Assembly: GCA_026120035.1 (NCBI GenBank)
Contig: JALRME010000015.1
Coordinates: 299,394 to 363,393 of the forward strand
Source: Coleophoma eucalyptorum
Taxonomy: Eukaryota > Ascomycota > Leotiomycetes > Helotiales > Dermateaceae
Reading direction: 5' to 3'
Length of the DNA: 64,000 bases
Position numbers and translations under genes: made by a program. Shown one piece after another: positions 50,403 to 63,700 of the stretch. The notes below the pieces were generated by a model. The model made no database searches. It was given only the letters and a program-made list of their open reading frames with translations, and was not told where the DNA came from. Positions within the stretch are counted from its first letter, which is position 1. Every line of letters begins with the position of its first letter.

Positions 50403-52345
50403 ATGCATCTCTCTACCCTGCCCCTCCTGGCTCTCGCTACGAGCAGCTTTGCTTTCCCAGCACTGTTTGGTAGAAGTACCAGCGAAGTCTTCGACACTAG
50501 AATCGCGGAAAGTCTTGCATACCCACCAAATGGATGGGAATTGGACGAAAATGCTGTCCTTGATAAGGATACGTCGATGATCAAACTACGTATTCATCTT
50601 AAGCAGCAGGGAATGAGTGATTTTCATGAACTGGCTTTGAAGGTACTGCCCTGACGATTTTAAATTGGTAGATTCTTCAAATTCTAATGAGTAAAACAGA
50701 TTGCGACTCCTGGACATGAATTGTATGGATCTCACCTTCCTCAGCATGCAATCAATGCCATGGTTGCTCCCAAGGACGAGTCCCGTGATCTGGTCATGGG
50801 CTGGCTTGAGAAGATGGGAATGAAATCTCAAGCGAGCATGTCTCCACGAGGCGATGCTGTCCTCGTAGAAGCCAGTATTGCAGAGATTGAGAAGTTGCTG
50901 GATGCAGAGTACAGTGTCTTTGGTAAGCATGCCTCTACTCTGATTATTTGACATGGCTGACAATGCAAAGAACGAACTGGTTACGGGGAAACACTTATCC
51001 GAACTCTAGAATACAGTCTTCCAAAAATGTTGACAGGCCATGTATCATTCGTTCAGCCAACTACTTTCTTCGGTCTCCGAGCAATGCGGTCCACCAACTC
51101 GGGGTTGAAGCATATTGACCTCGACACAGAATCTGTGGACGCAGTGGAAGCAGTTACTGGCTGCAGCGGCTCCACTATCACGCCAACATGCATTGCTAAC
51201 CTGTATAACATGACTTCCTCGACCTCGACACAGACGGAAGGTATCATGGGCATTGGAGGGTTCTTGGAACAGTATCCCAGCAAGTCTGACTTGAGCACTT
51301 TCATGAGCAAGTACAAGTATTACAGTAACTCGGCCGATTCATATACTTGTACAGCTGTCAACAGTGGTAGCTGCCCCACTAACCCCTCCTCGCCCGGTGT
51401 GGAAGCAAACTTAGATGTTCAGTATGCGAGAGCTCTTACCAAGGACATCCCCAATGTTTACTACAGCACCGGTGGAAGCCCACCATGGTTAGGCACTGGA
51501 ACGAACACCAACGAGCCATATCTTGAGTTTCTCGACTATTTCCTAGCATTGGACTCTGACAGCTTACCCAACACACTCTCCATTTCTTACGGAGACGACG
51601 AATCTACTGTTCCACTTTACTACGCTGACGAGGTTTGCAACTTGTTCTCGCAACTTGGTGCTCGAGGAGTTTCGGTTCTCGTCGCCTCCGGAGATTCTGG
51701 TGTCGGAACCACCTGCACGTCGGGTAGCACCAAAACCTTCACGACTAGTTTCCCAGCTAGCTGTCCATGGGTCACTACTGTTGGTGGAACAACTGGCAAC
51801 ACTCCGGAGTCGGCTTGGACTGATGGTGGTGGAGGATTCTCTGAAGTTTTCGGCCGCCCAAGTTATCAAGATACTGCTGTGAGCACATGGTTGTCAAGTG
51901 ATACTACCCATTCTAGCGTGACAAGTTATTTCAACAGCTCTGGTCGAGCATATCCCGACGTTGCAGCTCAGGCGACGAACTTTGTTATCGTGGTCTCAGG
52001 TTATTCCGAGGGTGTCGATGGTACCAGTTGCGCCACTCCAACATTTGCCAGTTTAGTGCAGTTGTTGAACAGTGATCGTATTGCCTCTGGCAAGTCTGGA
52101 TTGGGTTTCTTGAATCCGTGGTTGTATAGCGATGCTTCTTCCGGGTTGACTGATATCACCTCAGGAAGCATCTCCGGATGCAGTGGTGTCATTAGCAATG
52201 CTGGATTCTCAGCTGTCTCGGTAAGTTGAATTCGTCTTTTCCGATAATAAGTGCCTCGCTGACTTGATACCAGGGTTGGGATCCTGCCACTGGCCTAGGA
52301 ACACCAAATTATGGCAAGCTGTTGACCATATCTCAGGCCACTTGA
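50403..52345 (+). CDS. Secreted sedolisin (S53 peptidase; tripeptidyl peptidase-like)
   Basis: Acid serine-carboxyl protease. Exons 50403..50642, 50700..50922, 50971..52220, 52274..52345; 594 aa; introns 57, 48, 53. Signal peptide MHLSTLPLLALATSSFAFP, then a Pro-kumamolisin activation domain (residues about 25-190; GWELDENAVLD, LPKMLTGHVSFVQP). The catalytic set is present: Glu299 and Asp303 in GVEANLDVQ, oxyanion Asp396 in ASGDSGVG and Ser507 in GTSCATP. Cys follows the Ser where many members have Ala. The C-terminus GWDPATGLGTPNYGKL is the usual calcium-site end of the family. Probably extracellular nutrition or host tissue breakdown at low pH. Confidence 0.94.
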
Positions 52346-54022
52346 GCTTTTATATCAGGTCGAATAACTGCATGAGCACAAATGCCCATTCGCGTAGGCT
52401 TTGATAATCAGAATACCAACACGGATTGAATAGCGCATACCTCTTGACTCTGAAAACCAAGCATTGCCATTCACACTATGTTGACTTGTTGATATGTCTC
52501 ACAGCGAGTATGGTTGTCGACGAAATCTTTCGTCTGTCATCATAGAGAAAGGTAAGTAGGCGAACAAGTGTTTACTGTGCTTCAGACTGCACAGTATAAT
52601 GTGAAGTGAAGAAAGGAGAGGAACAGCGTAAAATGGAGACAAACGTCGGTGGTCGGTAACTCTGTCGCTCCTTGCCTCTCATTTGCAGAGATTGCCTTTT
52701 AATTGGATTCTTTGGTTCATCCCCTACCTCAATTCCCACCACCGACAACTAAGTCTTGCGGTCTGTATCTGCTTCTATTCGTGGCTTTTCAAAACATAAT
52801 ACTATCGTCGGATGTAGATTAACCTGACCTGACCCCTCATTTACCGGCATGAAACCTTGGTGAAAGTCTTCCGCTCCTGCCTGATCTGTGGCCGTCTGAA
52901 GATCAGATAAGCATAAGTGAGTTTGCTGCCAAAAGAGGCTGTTGCTTGGACTATCCCCACCAGTGGTGTGCGCATTACGAATTGCTGCAGAATCGATATT
53001 CGTGAGAGCTGCAGCTCTATGAATTGTGCAGTATCACACTGCTGCTACTTTGAGGCCATGAACACTCTAGGCATTGATTGACCTTCGACAATGCAGGTGA
53101 TTGTCGGAAATATTCATAGCGGGACTTTTGCTCGCAGTGCCGACCATCGGGCTTTCGGCATTTTTCTTCGCCGCGATCCTATTCGCTGATGCTGGGTCGA
53201 GTTCGTGAAAGAGTCTTCTAGTCTATTGTGGTATTAAGTGTAATTTCGAGAGATGATTCCGAGTGCTGGGGTTCCTGTTGGCGACAAACGTCAGCCAGCA
53301 CGAAGAAGGAAATGATGCGGCGACGATCTCGCGAAGGCTACAGAATACTCTGGAGGAGCATAAACCAAGACAGTTCTATGGCTGCGATGTATGGAGAAGT
53401 TCAAATCGTTTGTTTACACAGTAGTTCAGGCAGTCGGTATTTTGTCAGTCAATGAGCCGTCACAGAAGTTGGCTGGGCTAGGCATGGTGATCTCAAAAGC
53501 TGGGGAAAAAGCTTGAGTGTGCTTGGCCCTCTGTTAATCCCTGCACACCACGAGGACGTCGGGTGTGGTTGGCAGTTCGTGAGTCCCTTGACGACGACGC
53601 GCGGAGACCGTCCTTGCAATTTTACCTCCATTCAGAAAGCAAGTGTTTTCTTATGCTGCGGCATGATTCTACGGAAAAATAAACGATGTGGCCCCATTCA
53701 ATCATTACCTTCCCTGCTCACCGCAGAATTAAGAAGCTCTGGAAGAGATAGGCCTAACTTGCGGCGCAAAACGCATGGCCATAAATCGACTTCAGAGAGC
53801 TCTGGCCCTTTGGGAAGCAATTATCCGACTTACGATCTTTGAATGGTGCCGGTACTGTTGCTGCTGATGGTTACGGAATAATTCTGAATGGGTGGTATGG
53901 TAGAATATAGTCAAGCCAAGACTTATAAATACCCTATCTGCCTCTCACAGCTGCCCTTTTCACTAAGATCTCTTGGCCTAATCTAATCACCCACCATCAT
54001 TTGATATTATTTTCACTTCATC
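52346..54022. other. Intergenic, 1.7 kb
   Basis: No gene recognised. Ends with the polygalacturonase promoter (TATAAATA at 53924). Confidence 0.5.
53924..53931 (+). promoter_or_regulatory. TATA box of the polygalacturonase gene
   Basis: TATAAATA 99 nt before the start codon. Confidence 0.6.
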
Positions 54023-55501
54023 ATGGTTCAATTGGCTACCGCCCTTCTTTTCTCCGCTGCTGTGGTCTTGGCTGCTCCAGCTCCTGCACCAACTGCTGCC
54101 CCTGATCTTGCCAAGAGAGCAACTACCTGCACTTTCAGTGGATCTAACGGTGCTTCTTCTGCCAGCAAGTCTAAGGCTGATTGTTCTACTATTATCATTT
54201 CGGCCGTGGCTGTTCCGTCCGGCGTCACCCTTGATCTTACCGATCTTAATGATGGAACTTTCGTTAGTACCTTCATGGTTTACAGAGATCATTTGCTCAT
54301 CAGTGCTTGATTAGGTCATCTTTGAGGGTGAGACTACCTTCGGCTACGAGGAATGGTCGGGACCTCTTGTTTCGATCTCTGGTACCGATATCACCATCAC
54401 TGGTGCTTCCGGCTCTTACTTGGATGGAAATGGTGCCGATTATGTGAGAGCAACTAACTCTCTCTATGGATAAACGATGGATCTACTAACACTGTAATTT
54501 AGTGGGATGGAGAAGGTAGCGATGGTGGCAAGACCAAGCCTAAGTTCTTTTACGCACACGACTTGTACTCCTCTACTATCACCGACGTCTACATCCAAAA
54601 TGCCCCGGTTCAAGTTTTCAGTATCGACACGGCATCTGACTTGACTTTGACTGGTAAGGACTTTGATATTACTGCTTTCTTTTTACTGACAATGCCTAGG
54701 CATCACCATCGACAACTCTGCCGGAGATGACCTGGGTGCAAACACTGACGGCTTCGACATTGGAAGCTCTACCAGCATTACTATCTCTGGAGCCAACGTT
54801 TACAACCAAGATGACTGCGTTGCCATCAATTCTGGAACTGTCGGTTAATCTCTAACTGGTAATGAAACCTTGGCTAATTGGTCTTAGGACATTACTTTTA
54901 CTGGCGGTGTTTGCTCTGGTGGACACGGTCTCTCCGTTGGCTCAGTCGGTGGTCGATCTGACAATGTAGTCGACACGGTCAAATTCCTCAGCTCCGAAGT
55001 CAAGAGCTCCCAAAATGGTAAGGTTCTTGGACATATTCAACTCAAGTTACTCACTAACACTGTTACTAGGTTGCCGGATCAAGACCATCTCTGGTGATAC
55101 TGGCAGTGTTAGCTCCGTCACTTACCAGGACATCACACTGTCCGACATTACTAAGTACGGTATCTATGTTAGCCAAGATTATGACGGAACTTCTGGCGAC
55201 CCAACCAACGGCATCACTATCACGGATTTCGTTTTGGACAATGTTTCGGGAACCGTTGACTCAGACGGATACAACATCTGGATTCAATGTGGTTCTGGTT
55301 CTTGCACCGACTGGTACGTAACGAATTTTCCTCTTTGAATTTGTTGAAGGGGGCGGGGGCGGGTGGAGGAATTTCCCCCGGTTTGCGTTTTTAAATAGGA
55401 TGCTAACGCAAAGGAATAGGACCTGGACCGACGTCGATGTCTCTGGAGGAGAGACATATACCGACTGCCTGAACCTACCTGACGGTATCTCCTGCTCCTA
55501 G
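54023..55501 (+). CDS. Secreted endo-polygalacturonase (GH28)
   Basis: Hydrolyses homogalacturonan in plant cell walls. Seven exons: 54023..54262, 54315..54443, 54503..54653, 54700..54839, 54888..55017, 55070..55313, 55420..55501; 371 aa. Signal peptide [19 protein letters not shown] and a short pro-region ending in a dibasic LAKR, a likely Kex2 site. The four GH28 signatures are intact: NTDGFDI (Asp190), QDD (Asp212, Asp213), GGHGLSVGS (His233) and RIK (Arg266, Lys268). C-terminal Cys-rich end [10 protein letters not shown]. Small introns (46-59 nt, last 106 nt). The fourth donor is GTCGGT, weaker than the others, but is the one that keeps SGT-DITFTGG in frame. Confidence 0.96.
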
Positions 55502-57744
55502 AAGCTCTAGGCCCAGCCTCTCTTGATCTCGATCGTGCTGTCTTCGCTGTCGTGGTATAATATATGCTTTATTATGCTGATATCTCGGGAGTTATTCCAA
55601 GTCCGAGATTTGCGTGATGATGATGCCAACAAAGACAGACGTCATGCGGAGGAATCCGCAAGAGATAGGATAAGGGATATTTTTAAGTCATCCATTCATT
55701 CATTTTCGATAGTGGGAGATCTCTGGGGAGATGTGTTTTTGTTTCTTGTATATAGCTCTTCACTTTTATATGTCCATCCTTGCTGGCGGTCACGAGATTG
55801 ATTGGGATGTTCATGTACATCTCCCTTTTCGTCGATCGATTGGTGGGCATCGTACAAAGCCTATCCTTATTGTTTACTGATCATCTTATTTACCTCTAAG
55901 TGCTCGTGCCTGATTGTCGATCGAGCTTCTAGAAATCGGGTTGCTGCGAAGAAAAATGGAGATACGTGTGGCGCGGTACGAGGTGCGCGACTGACACTCT
56001 TTGGACCTCAGAAATCGAAAATTGGGTGTTCATGGGTTAGGACGGCCATCCTTGCCATTATCAACCTGCTCGTGACAACAGTATTATGCAGTATAGTGAC
56101 AACCTCGAAAAAGAATACCAAGTCATCCAACTCGGGTTTCGACTAAAATAATGAAGGGATTAAAGTTGCATTTTCAAGAAAGTTATCTGAACGCCGGGAA
56201 GATCAACGATTGAAGTGCTCAGATGATCATAGTCCGCTTGCTTACGGCGAGGTTGATTAGGGCATGCCTCTTTGGCGAGTGCACGATGGAAAAGAAGGCG
56301 AATCAAGGAAATTACTCCTCGTCCGAACGATAGGGCAGTTTCAAGCGCCTTGAACGGCCCTGGTATTTGAATATATCCATAGTCGCACGAACTACGCCCA
56401 AGGCTGACTCTGAATCAAGCTACGAGTAAAATCTCCGGATTCGCATCGAACCTCTTGCCCTCGAAACACGGTGAAGGAAGTGAGGCTACATAAGAGCCTC
56501 CCCGGCCCCCGAGCCTTTGCTCTCTGCCCGTTACGGCGTGGCGACCGTGCCTGTTTCAAAAAAGCTTCGGATGATATAAGTCGAGACCTGAGTTGTTCAG
56601 AACGCGAACTCCTACCAAATCGCCCTTCGTAGACGCACAAGCAGACATGGAGGCTAGGATGATGCAACTTTTCACGTTAGTTTGTTGACATTGGTGATAT
56701 TATTGTTTACGCGTATTTGCGAGATGAGAGCAGAGCTAAAGGGCTGCTTGCATTTCGGGATGATGCGAGTCTTCATCTACTCTGGATACCGATGAGGTCA
56801 TGGATGCTCCACAACGGATGATGTTACACGATCTTCCCTGAGCCGTGGCCATCACTTCATCTACGGATCCTCCTCTCGTGCCAGCAGATAATGCAGGCGT
56901 AGTGCTGTCCTCGGCAGACAACGAGAACGTGCTGGCTTGGTGCCTGACTCGAGTCACGTGGAGCGCCCCAGCTTGCTCCAGACCATGGCAGCTAAATACT
57001 TAAAGAGGCTAGAGGAGCAGGCAGGGCGGCACACTAAGAATAAATTATAGGGCTGGCATTGGCCCATTGGACGACAGCGAAACCAAAGCGGTTTGGCTCA
57101 CAGGTTAGGCGGGCAAACGCATTAAGAGTGCACTCCTCCATTTCCGTGCTCTGGTCCTTTTGATATGTTCGACGATCAATTCATGCATGAAGCTGCCACT
57201 TCATACTTTCCACCTCACACTTCTTACACCACACATTGCACCTCATACACTCTACTCCGTAGTTCCTTACCACCCATAGTTCCACCCACATATACCTCCC
57301 AGCTCTGTTCCCCACCCATCCATTGGTCCCTGCATCCTGGCATTGCTCTGGTCCGGTATGGTCAACCATGCCCTGCTATGCCATACCATGCCATGCCGCC
57401 GTGTATTCTGCTATGGCCTATACAAGCAAGCGATGTGTCCGAGCCGTTGGTTGGCCTGTAGGAGAATGAACAGTACAAACTGCACGACAAGGTAGGGCAG
57501 CCAAGCGCAGAGTAGGAATGGGCAGGATACCGGTAGGGCTTTGGGGAACAACAACACATCTCATCTCATCTCATCTCATTGAATCTTCTTTTCTCTATTA
57601 TTGTCCTATTCTGTATCTTTACTCCTCCCCTCATCATCATTACTCCTTCCTCTGTCCTCCTGCGCTCCTCTATATACCCAAACATTTCCCTAACTATCCC
57701 GCATAATGATCTAATGATCTATACCCCTCACCAAAAAGCAGACA
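55502..57744. other. Intergenic, 2.2 kb; long promoter of the giant gene
   Basis: No gene recognised. The last 600 nt are strongly pyrimidine-rich on the plus strand, with a CATCT microsatellite at 57557-57576, as expected for the leader of a highly expressed fungal gene. Confidence 0.5.
57557..57576. repeat. (CATCT)4 microsatellite in the leader of the giant gene
   Basis: Four perfect CATCT units in a pyrimidine-rich tract about 170 nt before the ATG. Confidence 0.8.
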
Positions 57745-60700
57745 ATGGCACCCAATTCACGGCCACCTCTGACGAGTCGCATACGAGCGAGTTTTGAAGG
57801 CAAGAGGAGCGAATCCAGAAGTCCTACAACTGGCTTCTTCGCCGCACAAGATCCAGACATCCTACGAAATGCCATAAGTGAGGCCATCGCTGGCAAAGAA
57901 TTCCAACATGCCATCGCTGGCCACCTCATGCGCATGCTTGAGCCGAGCATCAAATCGGCTCTGGACACGATCCAACCAGTGGTGGAAGCTGTATATTCCC
58001 ATGAGATGTTACTGAGGAAAACGAATGCGAGTGTTGTCAAGACGAATGCGAGTGTGGAAAATTTATTGACGAGAATTGATACCCATGCGGACGAAAATGG
58101 CCGTTTTTCTATTGTAGGACTCGACCCTCCCCCTCCCGAACCCGCCAGCAAGGAAGTACGGCAACATGGACCGCTGTCCTCACATCCGCCGGATTTAGAG
58201 AGGTCTGCGACTGTGCCTAGAGCAACGGTATCATCTTCTTCCACAGATGTGGAACAAATACGGCATATGCTAGCTAGTAGCACTTCAAGAACATCTGCAA
58301 AGCTGTCAGCCCTTGCAAAGGCTGTGGATGGAAATAGCAGCAGGATTTCTGAGATCGCGGAGGGAATGGCTGAGATGAATGCTGCTCTGGCCCCTACGTT
58401 GCAGGTCCTCCCTTCGATGCGCTTCTTCTCTGAACAGTCAAGTACGACGGCAACCGTCATGCAAGCACAATTAGATCAGCTTCAAACCGACATGGGAACT
58501 GTTCTTAAGGTAGTACCTTCTGATCTCGATACTCGGGTAAAAGCAATTCATGACCAAATGAGTGCTCAAGACCCCGCCATACTATCTACACATATTACGA
58601 AACTTGATACAATCGCGGAAGATGTCGCCGCAATCAAAAGCGGTGGTGTATCTGGAACAGCTGCTCCAGCTGCGGATAATCCAGAAATGGCAGAACTCCT
58701 CAAGACTATTTCGACGAATATTGGCTCATTGAAAGATCAGCTCGAAGCTGGATCAGCCGCCAACACCGAAGGCTTTACTAATATTGGTTCGCAAGTTACC
58801 ACTGTTACCGGATCCTTGGAAGCCCACACTAGTAAATTGGATGAGATCAAGGAAGCTCATACTGCTAACTCTACGGTGCTCGGTGAAATCAAGGAACTGC
58901 ATACCTCTAATAGTGCAGCATTGAACGAGATCAAAGAAAAGGGTCCTTTCGCACCGGCTCCTGCAGCAGAAGGAGATCCATCTCCAGCTGCGGCCAGCGC
59001 TTCGGTGGACCTTTCTGGCTTAGAAACAAGCACGGCTGAGATTTTGGCCGCTGTCAAAGCTTCATCTGAAGCTCATACTGCCAATACTGCCACATTGGCC
59101 GAGATCAAGGATGCTCATGCTTCGCATACTACGGCGCTGGGTGAGATCAAGGACGCGCACGCATCCCACACGACGGTATTAGACGAAATCAAGGAGAAGA
59201 GCCTAGCTCCTGCTCCTGCCGATGGTGCACCAGCAGCCCCTGCGAGTATTGACATCTCTGGACTTCAAGCAAGTGCTGCTGAGATTCTGGAGGCTGTCAA
59301 GGCTTCAAACGAATCGCACGCGGCCCATACAACCGTTCTGGGAGAGCTCAAGGATGCGAATGCCTCACATGCCACCATACTCGGTGAGATCAAGGAGAAG
59401 GGCATTGCTGCATCTGCGGCAGATGGAACACCGGCCTCGGCTGTAGATATTTCAGGCTTAGAAGCCAAAGCCACCGAAATTCTCGACGCTGTCAAGGCGT
59501 CAAATGAATCGCATGCTGCTCACACAACAGTTCTTGGTGAAATCAAGGAGAAGGGTGTTGTGGCACCTTCTGATGGTTCACCGGCACCGGCTGGCTCTGT
59601 AGACTTATCTGGACTGGAGGCCAGCGCCGCTGAAATTCTTGCAGCTGTGAAGGCATTAAACGAATCTCATGCAACTCATACTACTGTCTTGAGCGAAATC
59701 AAGGAGAACAGTCTTGCTCCGTCTGAAGGAGCTCCTGTAGCTGGAAGCGTGGATATCTCTGGTTTGGAAGCGAGAACAGTTGAGATTCTGGAAGCTGTCA
59801 AAGCATCCAATGAGTCTCATGCTGCTCATACTACAGTCTTAAGTGAGATCAAAGAGAAGAGTATAGCACCATCTGAGGGTGAACCTACTGCAGCTGCTAG
59901 TGTGGACATCTCTGGTTTGGAAGCTAAGACCACTGAGATTTTGGAGGCTATCAAAGCTTCAGCGCCTGGTGGAAGTGTTGATCTCTCTGGGTTGGAAGCT
60001 AGCACGGCCGAGATCCTCGAAGCTGTGAAGGCCTCAAACGAGTCCCACGCGGCCCATAGTGCAGCTTTCGAATCAATCAAATCCATCAACTCATCACCCG
60101 ACGCTGAAAAGGCCGTAGGTACAGATGGGGAGACTACAACAGCACTTCAAGCAACCACGGCTGAGATTCTTGCCGCTGTTAATAAGTCGAACGAATCGCA
60201 TGCAGCTCACAGTGAAGCTCTAGAAGGATTAAAATCTTTGAGTTCCGCTTCGGTAATTGAAACCGCACCACCAGCAGACAACGCCGATCTCTCAACAACT
60301 TTGCAAACACTTACTACTGATCTTGCAGCAATTAAAGAGAACTTAACTACAGGTTTCACATCCAATACTGATGGTATCACTGGCTTAGGAACGAAGATAG
60401 ATGAGGTTCTCACGACTCTTGAAGCTCATCAAGCTGCCAATCCAAGTGCCGAGATTTTGGCTGGTGTGAAGGAATCAAACGAAGCGCATGCTGCTCACAA
60501 GACTGCCCTTGAGGGAATACGGTCTATCGGAGGAGCTGAGGCTGCTCCAGCAGCTGAATTGGGTAACCTCACCAGCTTAGAAGCCAAGATTCAGGAGGTC
60601 CTCACAACTCTCGAAGCCCACAAAGCGGCCGATCAAAGTACAGAGATCCTTGCCGGTATTCAATCTCATGCAACAGCACTGGAGGGTCTTAAAACAACCA

Positions 60701-63700
60701 GCGCAAGTGAAGGCGAAGCTGTACCGGCTGCTGACGGGGCTACTCTTGCCAATCTTGAAACCAAACTGAATGATGTTCTCACGACACTTGAGGCTCATCG
60801 CGCAAGTGATCAAAGTGCCGATATTTTGACCGAAGTAAAGCAGTCAAACGAATCTCACGCTGCTCATGCTACAGCTATTGGAGCTCTGCACACAGCACTG
60901 ACAGACTCGCATACTGCTCATACGGGCACTCTGGAGGAGATAAAATCCCGTAGCATTGACTCGGCAGCTAACGCGGCACCTGCAGCTTCGAATGATGACC
61001 TAAGTGGATTACACACGCAAGTCACGGCAATTGCAAGTGCTCTTCAAGGCCACGAAAGCACTCTTTCTGCAATCAAGGAATCGACAGATGCATACAACTC
61101 TTCGCACTCATCATACAACACAACCTTGGCAGAGATCAAAGATGCAACGGCACAATCCAATGAATTCCACTCCTCGCATTTGATGACACTTGCAGAGATC
61201 AAGGGCAACCAATCATCTGGTGGAGGTGCTTCCTCAGCACCGGCAGCTGTGGATTTATCTGCTCTAGAATCCCAGCTGACTGCTTTAAGTACCACGTTAA
61301 CAGAGCAGAGTGCAGCACTTGCAGCTATCAAAGAATCCGCTTCACAACCGGAGGTACTTGCTAAGGTTGCAGAGTCTCATGGAATACTCACAGCACAACA
61401 AGAGCTCCTTGCCTCACATACATCTCTGCTCGAGGGAATTAAAGCTGGACTATCACATGAGGATGTTATAGAGGGTATCACGGGTCTAAAGGCAATGATC
61501 GAAGAGTCGCATGCTGGTGTGTCATCACAAAATGATCTTGTTAAGGACCTTCATGAGACGACAAAATCCTCTCACTCAGAACTCACTAGCGCCATCGCAG
61601 GTCTCGCAATCGGCGGTGCAGCGGGAGCAGGAGCTTTAGCTCTTGCCTCTGATTCCACACCAGACGACCAGAAAGAGCTCCTTAACGAAATTAAGACAAT
61701 TGTCACTTCCTCTTCTGAGACGCTTACGAGTCTAGCAGCACAAATCGAAGCGGACAAGACAACTCTTAACTCGTCAATCACGACATTGTCTGAAGAATTA
61801 AAGGCTGGGATTGATGCTTCCGGGACGGAGATCAACACCGGCATCAGGAATCTGCAGGATAGCGGTATTCATTTGAACGACAAAGGGGTTTTCCAGCTTG
61901 CTGAACGTACAGTCGTTGCTACTAAGGCTGTTGACTCCGATACCAGAGAGGTGAAAGGTGCTCCTACCGAGGCCCTTGCTGAAGAACCTCTTGCCGAAGA
62001 GCCTGTGGTTGAGGAGCCTGCTGCTGCAGAAGCACCTGCTGAAGAACCTGTATCCGAGGAGCCAGCTATCGAGGAAAAGGCAGCTGAAGAAGAAGCTCCT
62101 CCTGCTGACGTTCCGGTCGAAGAACCTGTGGTTGAGGAACCTGCTGCTGCCGAAGAACCTCCTGCTGAAGAACCTCCTGAAGAAGAGCCAGTCGTCGAGG
62201 AGAAAGCGGTCGAAGAGGAAGCCCCTTCTACTGAAGAACCAGCAGCTGAGGAGCCTGCTGCTGCCGAAGAACCTGCAACTGAAGAGCCTGCTGCTGCCGA
62301 AGAGCCAGCAACTGAGGAACCTGCAGCTGAAGAGCCTGCTCCTGCAGAAGAACCTGTAGCAGAAGAAGAAGCTGCCGAGGAACCTGCCGCTGAAGCAGCT
62401 CCTGCTGATGAACCTGCTGAAGAAGAGCCAGTCGTCGAGGAGAAAGCGGTCGAAGAGGAAGTGCCTTCTACTGAAGAACCAGCAGCTGAGGAGCTTCCTG
62501 CTGCTGAAGAACCAGTAGCTGAGGAACCAGTAGCTGAGGAACCAGTAGCTGAGGAACCAGTAGCTGAGGAACCAGTAGCTGAGGAACCAATAGCTGAGGA
62601 ACCAATAGCTGAGGAACCAGTAGCTGAGGAACCAGTAGCTGAGGAACCAGTAGCTGAGGAACCAGTAGCTGAGGAACCAGTAGCTGAGGAACCAGTAGCT
62701 GAGGAACCAGCAGCTGAGGAACCTGCAGCCGAAGAAGTAGCTGCTGAAGAACCTGCCGCTGCTGAGGAACCCGCAGCTGAAGAACCCGCAGCTGAAGAAG
62801 CACCTGCCGAAGAGCCTGCAACCGAGGAACCTGCAGCTGAAGAGCCTACTCCTGCCGGAGAGCCATCAACTGAGGAACCAGCGACTGAGGAGCCTGCAGC
62901 CGAAGAACTTGCAGCCGAAGAAGTAGCTACTGAGGAACCTGCCGCAGCTGAGGAACCCGCAGCTGAAGAAGCACCTGCCGAAGAGCCTGCAACCGAGGAA
63001 CCTGCAACTGAAGAGCCTGCTCCTGCCGAAGAGCCAGCAGCCGAAGAAGTAGCTGCTGAAGAGCCTGCTCCTGCCGAAGAACCTGTAGCTGAAGAAGCAG
63101 CTGCTGAGGAACCTGCCGCTGAAGCAGCACCTGCTGATGAACCTGCTGAAGAAGAGCCAGTCGTCGAGGAGAAAGCGGTCGAAGAGGAAGCCCCTTCTAC
63201 CGAAGAACCGGCAGCTGAGGAGCCTGTTGTTGCCGAAGAACCAGTAGCTGAGGAACCTGCAACTGAGGAACCTGCAACCGAGGAACCTGCAACCGAGGAA
63301 CCTGCAGCCGAAGAAGTAGCTGCTGAGGTACCTGCCGCTACCGAAGAACCTGCAGCCGAGGAAGTGACAACTGAGGAACCTGACGTTGCTGAGGATCCCG
63401 CAGCTGGAGAAGCACCTGCCGAAGAACCAGTAGCTGAGGAACCTGCAGTTGAGGAGCCTGCTCCTGCTGAAGAGCCAGCAACTGAGGAACCTGCAACTGA
63501 AGAACCAGCGGCTGAAGAAGTAGCTGCTGAGGAACCCGTAGCTGAAGAAGCACCTGCCGAAGAACCTGCTGCTGAAGAGCCTGCTCCTGTCGAGGAACCT
63601 GCATCAGAAGAACTAGCTGTTGAAGAAAAAGAAGCCGAAGAAGCACCTACCGAAGAACCCCCAGTAGAAGAGCCAAAAGCTGAAGAAGTAGCTGCCGAAG

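Noticed and set aside
54263..54310. Polygalacturonase ending early at 54310
   Set aside because: This is intron read-through; splicing GTTAGT to GATTAG continues directly into [14 protein letters not shown] and all GH28 signatures.
57711..58460. 249-codon minus-strand frame
   Set aside because: Antisense to the unique head of the giant gene; composition is a shadow, with no motif.
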